This document shows positions 33,209-39,055 of a stretch of 39,055 bases of DNA, piece after piece. Below the pieces are notes generated by a model. That model ran no database searches and was not told the DNA's origin. It saw only the letters and a program-made list of their open reading frames with translations. A program made the position numbers and the translations under genes. The DNA is taken from positions 1 through 39,055 of the forward strand of contig JAJRTH010000058.1 in assembly GCA_024278375.1 (NCBI GenBank), given 5' to 3'. Position 1 is the first letter of the stretch. Each line of letters opens with the position of its first letter. This DNA is from an archaeon (lineage in GTDB: Archaea; Thermoplasmatota; Thermoplasmata; WALJ01).

Positions 33209-34663
33209 TTATGCACCTCCTATAGCCCTTAGCAATTCCTGAGCCGCCGGCCCAAGTATCTTGAAAAATGCCTGTGGATATATTCCCATCACTATCACAA
33301 TGGCGGCCAGAGCTAGCATGGGAATTATCGAGGCATTAGAGGCTCTTTCCACATATTCTATGCCTGGCTAATTCATCCATATCCTCTGAACGACTCTGAG
33401 GAAATACACAAGCTCTATAACGCTGGCACCCAGAATGAGAGCGGCTATAAGCAGGTATCCTGCATCCACCGAACCGTAGATTATGGTGATCTTCGATATG
33501 AATCCTCCGAAGAGAGGCAGGCCCATTATGGAGAAAGCACCTATGGTAAACATCAGAGAGATCACGGGCATCTTCTTCCCCATGCCGTCCAGAGCCTCTA
33601 TGTTCCTCGTTCCGAGAGAGATTATGAATGCTCCTGCTGCCATGAACAGAAGTGTCTTGGCGAAAGCATGGTTCAGGAGAGCATATAGTCCTCCGACAAC
33701 GGTCAGCTGGGTGCCCATGCCGAAGGCTGTGATTATCAATCCCATCTGGCCTATAGAGGAGTAGGCGAGCATTCTCTTTATGTCGCTCTGCCTCAGCGCC
33801 GCTGATTCCCCTATTATCAGGGTTATGATTCCGAAGACCATCAGTATTCCCAGCCCGATGGTGCTCGCATATATGGAAAATATGACCCTTGCAAGGGCAT
33901 AGAAACCCGCCTTAACCACAACTCCAGCAAATATGGCGCTCACCGGATGTATCGCACCTGTATATGCATCAGGAGTCCAGCCGTTGAGCGGGAACATCTC
34001 CGCTTCCACACCGAGACCGGTTATGATGAACATCATGGAAAGCGTGACGGTCCGCGGGTCAGCATTGTGTATTCTGGATGCCATATCTGCCATGTTCAGG
34101 GTTCCGGTTACGCTGTACAGGAGCGCAATTCCTATCAGGAAAAAGGCGGAACTCAGGGAGCCTATTATGATGTATTTTATCGTAGCTTCCATCGCTTCTT
34201 TTTCATCATTGCCCTTGGCATATGCCAGCAGAGAGAAGGATGCTATTGCAGTTATTTCAGTGAATACGAACAGGTTGAACAGGTCTCCCGTAAGCACCAT
34301 GCCAGTTGCTCCTGCTGTCAGCAGAAGATAGAGCATGTAGAACTTCTCTCTATCCCCGCCCTCTATGTACTCCGGCAGATATATCCATGTTAGCATGGAA
34401 ACCGTGGATATGAGGAGGGCGAGCATGGACCCTAGAGGACCTGCGTATAGGACTATGCCAAAGGGCGGCTTCCATCCGCCGAGATACGATATGACCGGAG
34501 ATTTCAGGGCTGCATCCAGAAGCAGTATGGAAAGAACTAGGTTGAAGAGTATGGTTCCGCCTGATAGGTATCTGGGCAGTTTCCTGTTTATTAAGTTCGA
34601 TACAGGTATAAGGAATGCGATGAAAAGCGGTATGCCTATCATCAGAGTCGGGTCGATTACCAT
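33209..34663 (-). CDS. mbxH: MrpD-type antiporter subunit (MbxH) with an in-frame TAG near the C-terminus
   Basis: A 485-codon frame containing an internal TAG at 33368-33370 (codon 432). Before the TAG lies a complete MrpD/NuoN-like core (VVVKAGFYALARVIF, KRMLAYSSIGQMGLIITAFG, GGLYALLNHAFAKTLLFMAAG). After the TAG, translation in the same frame gives a further 52 residues (PGIEYVERASNASIIPMLAL then AAIVIVMGIYPQAFFKIL), which is the normal last helix of the family. The natural TAA lies directly before mbxH', and that gene's GGAGGTG ribosome-binding site is in the last codons. The gene was therefore clearly one unit. Termination at TAG would remove the last helix. Nonsense mutation, sequence error or stop-codon readthrough are open. 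Confidence 0.85.
33368..33370 (-). other. In-frame TAG inside mbxH
   Basis: The codon stands in WMN-stop-PGIEY, in the loop before the last helix. CAG, AAG, GAG, TGG, TTG, TCG, TAC or TAT would each need only one base change to give it. Confidence 0.75.
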
Positions 34664-34995
34664 TTCAGATCCCTCACTTCAGAAGAGTTGAGCGTCCTAT
34701 AGTGCCGGTAAACCCTTATCGCCACCGATAGGGCGAGAGCGGTAACGGAGACGCCTATAACTATGTTCGTCAGTATCAGAGCCTGTGGAAGAGGGTCCAC
34801 CACATTCGAAGGGGAAACTCCCGGTTGTATTATCGGTGCGGTCTTCCCGTTAATGTATCCTATGGAAATCAGCAAAAGGTTCACACCGCTGTCTATGATG
34901 CTTATCCCCAGTATCATTTTTATCAGATTCTTCTTTACCATCAGCATGTATATTCCGACAGCTATCAGGGCAGCAGAGGCGAAGTAGAACATCAT
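34657..34995 (-). CDS. mbxG: MrpC/NuoK-like subunit (MbxG)
   Basis: A 112-residue protein with three membrane helices, the NuoK/MrpC fold. Signatures are the N-terminal IAVGIYMLMVKKNLIKMILG and IIDSGVNLLLISIGYINGK, and the DPLPQALILTNIVIGVSVTA helix with the conserved PQALILT motif. It is part of the Na+/H+ antiporter module of the complex. It overlaps mbxF by 4 bp and mbxH by 7 bp. Confidence 0.92.
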   Translation of the reverse strand: MMFYFASAALIAVGIYMLMVKKNLIKMILGISIIDSGVNLLLISIGYINGKTAPIIQPGVSPSNVVDPLPQALILTNIVIGVSVTALALSVAIRVYRHYRTLNSSEVRDLKW

Positions 34996-35684
34996 GTCTC
35001 CACCCCCATCATCCTGTCGATTATCCCTGTAAGCTCCGCACCGACCTTGATTCCTATGGCTATGTAGATTATCGGTAATATACCGGCACTTATCAGCTCA
35101 CCCGGTGTTCCGTTTGGAAGGACATTCATGAGGAAATATCCTCCGAGGATGAGGCCCATTATGCCGAGACCTGCAAAAATCATGCCAGAAGCACTCTCCA
35201 TCTTCGTGAAACCAACATGATCTATGGAATACCTCGTGTCAGAGACATACCTGAAAACGAAGGCCGTTGCTATGACAGCACCTCCCTGAAATCCTCCTCC
35301 GGGGGTCAGGTGTCCGTGTACGAATATGTAGGCTCCGAATAGAAGCATCATGGGAAATAGCAGTCTGGATGCGGTTCTTACGATAAGACTGGCCTCCACC
35401 TTGCTCTTTTTTCTTACTGGATGTTTGCTGCTGTAAAGTGCCGCACCTACTCCGGTGGCTGCCACGAACAGAACTGTCACTTCTCCAAGTGTATCGAAGC
35501 CCCTGTAGTTCAGGACGACGCCTGTCACGAGGTTTGCTGAGCCGGTCTCATCCACACCGTTGTATATGTATCTGTGCGATACCGTGGTCTTGTCCTCACC
35601 GAAAGGAGCAGTTTCTGATATTGTCAGAAATAGAGCACCCACAACCAGGATAAGGACGATTATCGAGATGATTCTCTTAGTCAT
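34992..35684 (-). CDS. mbxF: MrpB-type subunit, MbhE-like and MbhF-like halves fused (MbxF)
   Basis: A 230-residue membrane protein. The first part carries the MbhE-type signature NLVTGVVLNYRGFDTLGEV. The second part is MrpB/MbhF-like, with FVHGHLTPGGGFQGGAVIA. These two pieces are separate genes in mbh operons and fused in mbx-type operons. I chose the ATG at 35684, which has AGAGGT 6 nt upstream; ATG 35690 lies next to that site. It overlaps mbxD by 8 bp. Confidence 0.88.
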   Translation of the reverse strand: MTKRIISIIVLILVVGALFLTISETAPFGEDKTTVSHRYIYNGVDETGSANLVTGVVLNYRGFDTLGEVTVLFVAATGVGAALYSSKHPVRKKSKVEASLIVRTASRLLFPMMLLFGAYIFVHGHLTPGGGFQGGAVIATAFVFRYVSDTRYSIDHVGFTKMESASGMIFAGLGIMGLILGGYFLMNVLPNGTPGELISAGILPIIYIAIGIKVGAELTGIIDRMMGVET

Positions 35685-35922
35685 GCTCATACCTCTCTGT
35701 TTTCTTTATTGCAAGAACGAATACTGCGGTCGTCAGTCCGGCCCCTATCGCAGCCTCGGCCATGGCCACATCAGGTGCCTGTAAGATATAGAAAAGGAGG
35801 GAGACTATCAGGCTCACAGCCATGGTTGCCACAACAGCATACATCAAATCCCTCGTCTCAGCAGCATAGATGGAGAATATTATCATCACAATGACCAGGA
35901 AGCCCACAGCGACCTCTATCAC
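35677..35922 (-). CDS. mbxD: MbhD/MrpA-C-like small membrane subunit (MbxD)
   Basis: An 81-residue three-helix protein of the DUF4040/MbhD type, corresponding to part of the C-terminal region of MrpA. The signature is FYILQAPDVAMAEAAIGAGL, which carries the conserved Asp and Glu of the antiporter path. The start is GTG at 35922, overlapping mbxC by 4 bp. Confidence 0.9.
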   Translation of the reverse strand: MIEVAVGFLVIVMIIFSIYAAETRDLMYAVVATMAVSLIVSLLFYILQAPDVAMAEAAIGAGLTTAVFVLAIKKTERYEHD

Positions 35923-36287
35923 TTCTTTCCCTCCTTCTTTTCTTTAAGATACTGGCCGTATTTGTCGACGACGCTCCCGCTCCATAACTTTATTCCTCGC
36001 CTGTAACTCGCCCTTGCAAGGGCGTGGCTGCTTATCGGGTTGGCCATCAGAAGGAAGACGGCGATTATTATGGCCTTGGGCAGCCATTCTGGCCTTAGAA
36101 GGCCTGCACCGATTATGGCGCTGAATGCTCCGAGTGTGGTGGCCTTGGTTCCTGCCTGAAGCCTGTTATAAACATCCGGCAATCTGAGTATCCCGAGAGC
36201 TCCGAGAAAGAGAAATATGGCTCCGAAGATTATCAGCGCCAATCCCGAATAGTAGGCTAGCATCATAAGAAATTCCATATCTATCAC
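35919..36287 (-). CDS. mbxC: MrpG-like subunit (MbxC)
   Basis: A 122-residue protein with three helices and a basic C-terminal tail. The MrpG signature is FLGALGILRLPDVYNRLQAGTK, followed by LMANPISSHALARASYR. The start is GTG at 36287, overlapping the mbxB stop; an in-frame ATG at 36278 is an alternative. Confidence 0.9.
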   Translation of the reverse strand: MIDMEFLMMLAYYSGLALIIFGAIFLFLGALGILRLPDVYNRLQAGTKATTLGAFSAIIGAGLLRPEWLPKAIIIAVFLLMANPISSHALARASYRRGIKLWSGSVVDKYGQYLKEKKEGKK

Positions 36288-36535
36288 AGGCCTCCCTCCA
36301 TGTATCTGGCAACGATTATGACACCCATGAATGCCAGAATAGCATAGACCAGGGCGACATCCAGAAATATGGCTCTATTGTAGAAAACGCCCAGAAGGAC
36401 CATGAGAACAGTGGTTATTGTGGTCAGGGCATCCACTGCCACCACCCTGTCTCCAACAGTGGGACCAAGCACCGCTCTGATGGTCGCCAGCACTATCGCG
36501 GCCAGAACAATCGCACAGCAGATATACCATATCAT
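36284..36535 (-). CDS. mbxB: MrpF-like subunit (MbxB)
   Basis: An 83-residue three-helix protein. The MrpF signature is RAVLGPTVGDRVVAVDALTT with the conserved Asp pair, followed by DVALVYAILAFMGVIIVARY. It overlaps both neighbours by 4 bp, consistent with tight co-translation. Confidence 0.92.
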   Translation of the reverse strand: MIWYICCAIVLAAIVLATIRAVLGPTVGDRVVAVDALTTITTVLMVLLGVFYNRAIFLDVALVYAILAFMGVIIVARYMEGGL

Positions 36536-37035
36536 TCGAATATCCCCTTCAGATATCTTTCGAACTTTCTTCCGATCGCCATGCTCGCTCCTTCTATGTC
36601 CTCCGTCTCCACCTCTATCCAGTGGATAAACATCCTATCCCCATCTATGTCCATCGTGAGTGTTCCAGGTGTAAGCGTTATCGAATTCGCCAGTCCCAGT
36701 TTTCCTATGTCACTCTTCATCTCGGTCCTTATCTCCACTATGCCGGGCTTTATGGGCATATCCGGATGCACGACCCTGTAAGCCACATCGAAGTTGGCCT
36801 TCACCACTTCCCAGAGGAAGAAGGGTATGTAGCCCATGGCATACACCATACGTCTGGGAGACAGGTTGCCCATACCTTTTTCACTGAAAAGCGAGTATGT
36901 GAGCGCGGCTATTATTATTGAAAAAGCCAGACCTGCCAGTATTTCCTGCCAGAATATCGTGGAGGTCAGGACTATCCACAGCAGGAAAAGTGCAATCACG
37001 GCATACGCATATCTGCTCAAATTGCCGGATTTCAT
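36532..37035 (-). CDS. mbxA: MrpE-like subunit (MbxA), first gene of the operon
   Basis: A 167-residue protein with two or three N-terminal helices and a soluble C-terminal domain. The MrpE signature is FFLWEVVKANFDVAYRVVHP, followed by NSITLTPGTLTMDIDGDRMF. It is the first gene of the 13-gene mbx-type operon, with a leader of about 18 nt and an AAGGTGA ribosome-binding site 6 nt before the ATG. Confidence 0.92.
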   Translation of the reverse strand: MKSGNLSRYAYAVIALFLLWIVLTSTIFWQEILAGLAFSIIIAALTYSLFSEKGMGNLSPRRMVYAMGYIPFFLWEVVKANFDVAYRVVHPDMPIKPGIVEIRTEMKSDIGKLGLANSITLTPGTLTMDIDGDRMFIHWIEVETEDIEGASMAIGRKFERYLKGIFE

Positions 37036-37041
37036 TGATTC

Positions 37042-37110
37042 ACCTTCAATTATCTTCGCAGATATTGGTACGGAATATAAACATTTCTACCCAAAAACTC
37101 GGTTGAAAAC
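37042..37110 (-). promoter_or_regulatory. mbx operon promoter with ribosome-binding site, TATA box and GTTn3AAC palindrome
   Basis: On the minus strand there is a TATA box (TGTTTATATTCC, 37072-37083), a predicted start near 37053, and a ribosome-binding site (37042-37047). A GTT-GAA-AAC sequence at 37102-37110 lies about 19 bp upstream of the TATA box. GTTn3AAC is the core of the SurR site of Thermococcales. A single copy could be chance. Confidence 0.5.
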
Positions 37111-37160
37111 GATTATAGAAATGGAAATTCGCAATTTTTCTCTTATATATTACCGAAATT

Positions 37161-37200
37161 CGTCATTAAGCATACGTCATTCAATTGAAAAGTATTATTA
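37161..37200 (+). promoter_or_regulatory. Direct repeats and TATA element upstream of the QueF-like gene
   Basis: CGTCATT occurs at 37161-37167 and 37175-37181, a 14 bp period. An ATTATTA box at 37194-37200 lies about 24 bp before the ATG at 37221. The repeat may be an operator for this gene or for the divergent mbx operon. Confidence 0.4.
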
Positions 37201-37220
37201 ACCGTCTTCGATAGGCGGCT

Positions 37221-37628
37221 ATGGACGACGAACGAAATCTTTCTGGCTATCGCGGAAAGCAGGAGAATATATCCGAATTGAAGATCGAGCCCGGACTCGA
37301 GACGGTCGAATATGTGTATTCTGGCAATGCGGAAGTTGTAAGATATCACACGGACGAACTCACCGCACTCTGCCCGAAAACCGGATTGCCGGATTTCTAT
37401 CACCTCGAGATAGAGTACATCCCTGACAAACTACTCATAGAGTTAAAGAGTCTGAAACTGTATCTTACGGGCTATCGCAATGTGGGAATATTCTACGAAC
37501 ATCTGGCAATGAAGATATTTCAGGACATAAAGGAGAAGATAGAGCCGAAATGGCTCAAGATAACGCTCAGAGCTGCAAAAAGAGGTGGAATAGGGGCGGA
37601 AATAGTGGTAGACTCTAATAAACTCTGA
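37221..37628 (+). CDS. QueF family protein (preQ0 reductase-like or QueF-L type)
   Basis: A 135-residue tunnelling-fold protein of the QueF family. QueF reduces preQ0 to preQ1; the archaeal QueF-L branch instead makes archaeosine on tRNA from preQ0. Alignment by eye to the Bacillus subtilis QueF places the thioimide-forming Cys at C51 (ALCPKTG), the catalytic Asp at D58 (PDF), the QueF motif at E74-LKSLK, and Glu at E93. The expected catalytic His is Tyr92 (FYEH instead of FHED). The RGGI segment near the end is kept. It lacks the bacterial C-terminal tail. In an archaeon the likely role is archaeosine synthesis in tRNA D-loops. The start follows an ATTATTA box at leaderless distance. It overlaps the convergent gene by 14 bp. 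Confidence 0.82.
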   Translation: MDDERNLSGYRGKQENISELKIEPGLETVEYVYSGNAEVVRYHTDELTALCPKTGLPDFYHLEIEYIPDKLLIELKSLKLYLTGYRNVGIFYEHLAMKIFQDIKEKIEPKWLKITLRAAKRGGIGAEIVVDSNKL

Positions 37629-38853
37629 AATGTTGTGTGTGCCGGGGAATGGAGAGAGGATATTTTTCAGCAGGATGTGGGTATCTGAATTCGTTTTTCA
37701 CGGGTTTTTCTTTCGGCACACCCTGGTTTGCGGAGGAAAGAGATATGACTGTATTTTTTGCCAGTAAGGGGTTTTTTATGCCATGCATTGTAAAGCGCAC
37801 CTTTCTATTCCCATTTTTCGCGGTGAACTTCAGATCCCCATAGTCTAATTTTCTTCCTAGAATCCCCTGGATAGTTTCTATCGAGATTATGGAATCATAT
37901 GTGTATTCCTTGATATCTCTGAGAAGAAATTCCTTCATGACAATTATTCTTTTTGTTGTTATCATGAACCTTAATCCACCTCTTTGTGCTGTAAAACCAA
38001 AGAGAAGCACAAGATAGATAAGATGAAATACAAGGAAGAAACGAAACACATTTGACACGTTTTCTTCCGAAAAAATGGGCCATATGGGTGGAAAGAGCGC
38101 AGAAATTCCAGCAACCATGAAAATTATCGCTACCGCTCCCAGTGGCCCGCGATCTTTTATTGAAAGATACGAGTCTATGCGCCAGAACATGCTGCTGAAG
38201 AGAAAGAGTATAAAAGCAAAAAGAATCATGGATAGAGAGGGCATACCTAGGAATCTCTCCCATGCCGCTGGAGGATATGTTTTTTCAACTTCAGACTTCA
38301 TAATATTTATCAGAGACATGCCCCACCACAATGCAAATACAAGGGACCAGGACTTTTCAATTATTGCGATATAAGGATTTGCTCTGAGAGCATTCTTAGA
38401 GAAAGCATGGGATATGGCAATAAGCACAAGGGAGAGCATCAGAAAGCTCATTTTTCTATGTTGTTCGGAGATTGTGAGGAAGTTTCCATACAGGAGGCTT
38501 GAGTAGAACAATAGAATTGTTGCGGCAGCCATAGCTATATAGAGTTTTATGAAATATAAATAATGAGGCCTGGTGTCTACCAATATGTATTCACCGGGTT
38601 CAAGATATACAGATGTTTTGTTCTCAGAGATGCTTCTCTTAACCCTTTTTGAGGAAACAAAAGTTTTGAATCTTTCCAGAGTAACCACAATTGGCACGGA
38701 AGCAATCATCCCATAAATACCGTATTCTAAAACCTCTTTTTCAAGCCCGGGCATGAGATTGTAAGAGACGATAATGGTGGCTACAGAAGCTATTAACCCC
38801 GATAGAAGAGCAGCATATCCCAGTATTTTCCAGATGTTGCCCTGCTCTCCCAT
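37615..38853 (-). CDS. Polytopic membrane protein with C-terminal bacterial-PH-like domain
   Basis: A 412-residue membrane protein of unknown function. About ten hydrophobic segments form the bulk. A cytoplasmic loop with EPGEYILVDTRPHYLYFIKL lies after the second helix. The final third contains a bPH_2-type fold: RFMITTKRIIVMKEFLLRDI, then IETIQGILGRKLDYGDLKF. Such domains occur in bacterial and archaeal membrane proteins, with unclear ligands. The tail is rich in Pro, His and Lys. I chose the ATG at 38853 because it has a very good GGAGGTGAGG site; the frame is open up to ATG 38889. It ends in TAG. Codon use is more A+T-rich than that of the mbx genes. Confidence 0.75.
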   Translation of the reverse strand: MGEQGNIWKILGYAALLSGLIASVATIIVSYNLMPGLEKEVLEYGIYGMIASVPIVVTLERFKTFVSSKRVKRSISENKTSVYLEPGEYILVDTRPHYLYFIKLYIAMAAATILLFYSSLLYGNFLTISEQHRKMSFLMLSLVLIAISHAFSKNALRANPYIAIIEKSWSLVFALWWGMSLINIMKSEVEKTYPPAAWERFLGMPSLSMILFAFILFLFSSMFWRIDSYLSIKDRGPLGAVAIIFMVAGISALFPPIWPIFSEENVSNVFRFFLVFHLIYLVLLFGFTAQRGGLRFMITTKRIIVMKEFLLRDIKEYTYDSIISIETIQGILGRKLDYGDLKFTAKNGNRKVRFTMHGIKNPLLAKNTVISLSSANQGVPKEKPVKNEFRYPHPAEKYPLSIPRHTQHFRVY

Positions 38854-38948
38854 ACTCCTCACCTCCATTACCTCTCTTCGAATTCCCATTTATTAGATTT
38901 TCGGAAATTTGTACGGAGACTGCCAACATAACATTTATAAGATTAAAA

Positions 38949-38986
38949 CCCGTCCTAACTGATAATAAGCAGAACGTCAGGACGGG
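38949..38986. repeat. Perfect 8-bp inverted repeat before the last gene
   Basis: CCCGTCCT at 38949-38956 pairs with AGGACGGG at 38979-38986 around a 22-nt centre. It lies between a TATA-like ATTTATAAGATT (38933-38943) and the ATG at 38998, so it spans the predicted transcription start. It could be an operator or a 5' leader hairpin. Confidence 0.45.
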
Positions 38987-38997
38987 GTGCATGCTCT

Positions 38998-39055
38998 ATG
39001 CTCGAACAACTGGTAAAATGGTTAAGGAGTAAAAAAGTTTTCGTCAGGGCAAGGA
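38998..39055 (+). CDS. Partial gene running off the window edge
   Basis: An ATG at 38998 begins MLEQLVKWLRSKKVFVRAR and stays open to the end. The basic, amphipathic start gives no family. The neighbouring ATG at 38991 is closed by TAA after 13 codons. Too little is visible to assign a function. Confidence 0.4.
   Translation, partial: MLEQLVKWLRSKKVFVRAR

Noticed and set aside
33368-33370. Genome-wide pyrrolysine recoding of TAG
   Set aside because: Seven other genes in the window appear to end naturally in TAG, the neighbouring broken gene has TAA, and no pyl gene is seen. A single-site readthrough remains open but is not claimed.
27743-37035. Mbh-type H2-evolving hydrogenase or Fpo/complex I operon
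   Set aside because: Two MrpD-like genes in a row, the fused MbxF and the loss of two Ni-Fe Cys fit Mbx better. Fpo or Nuo would lack the Mrp E-F-G-B-C set.

Overview
The window looks like a chromosomal segment of a euryarchaeon, most probably of the Thermoplasmata side. Archaeal signatures are an archaeal-type CCA-adding enzyme, tRNA Cm56 methyltransferase (Trm56), CDP-archaeol synthase (CarS), a TtuA/NcsA-type tRNA thiolase and a DUF531-like protein. Most transcription units begin with a TATA-like box centred 24-30 bp before the start codon, the spacing expected of leaderless archaeal mRNAs. Shine-Dalgarno sites are reserved mainly for internal operon genes and a few leadered genes. The lineage is inferred; no 16S gene is present.

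Layout. Positions 9-5185: an edge-truncated gene, asparaginyl-tRNA synthetase, then on the minus strand carS-pyrE-CPBP protease. Positions 5229-12663 (plus): a repeated promoter element, a VIT/vWA surface protein with two cytoplasmic winged-helix domains, a TctA-like permease with a small membrane partner, and a receiver/PEP-synthase-like fusion. Positions 12665-15823 (minus): an IMPACT/YigZ protein and a large, strongly expressed surface protein. Positions 16002-17505: a compact tRNA-modification operon (winged helix, Trm56, HD). Positions 17497-21594: HPP, Na+/Ca2+ exchanger, RDD, a small anchored protein and the CCA enzyme. Positions 21554-25011 (minus): a TPR protein with an in-frame TAA, a TtuA-like thiolase and an HD protein. 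Positions 25113-26250: fchA and a DUF531-like gene.

Positions 27743-37035 (minus) hold a 13-gene operon with the same subunit content and order as the Thermococcales mbx (membrane-bound sulfane reductase) operon: Mrp-type antiporter genes A,B,C,D,F,G,H,H', then M,J,K,L,N. Each of the two Ni-Fe-site motifs of the large subunit has one Cys replaced by Asp, so the complex is probably not an ordinary hydrogenase. A GltD/NfnB-like flavoprotein lies immediately downstream. In one module gene, mbxH, an in-frame TAG splits an otherwise continuous reading frame 53 codons before its natural end. A QueF-like gene and a PH-domain membrane protein close the window.

Functionally the segment joins ion-coupled ferredoxin respiration (mbx), tRNA maturation and modification (asnS, trm56, cca, ttuA, queF-like), membrane lipid and nucleotide synthesis (carS, pyrE), and several cell-surface proteins. 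The most unusual items are the VIT-vWA-TM-winged-helix receptor with its repeated promoter, the receiver plus PEP-synthase-like fusion lacking visible transfer domains, the two in-frame stops, and a QueF homologue with a substituted catalytic His. I saw no CRISPR array, insertion sequence, rRNA or convincing tRNA gene, and no gene-free stretch longer than about 190 bp.
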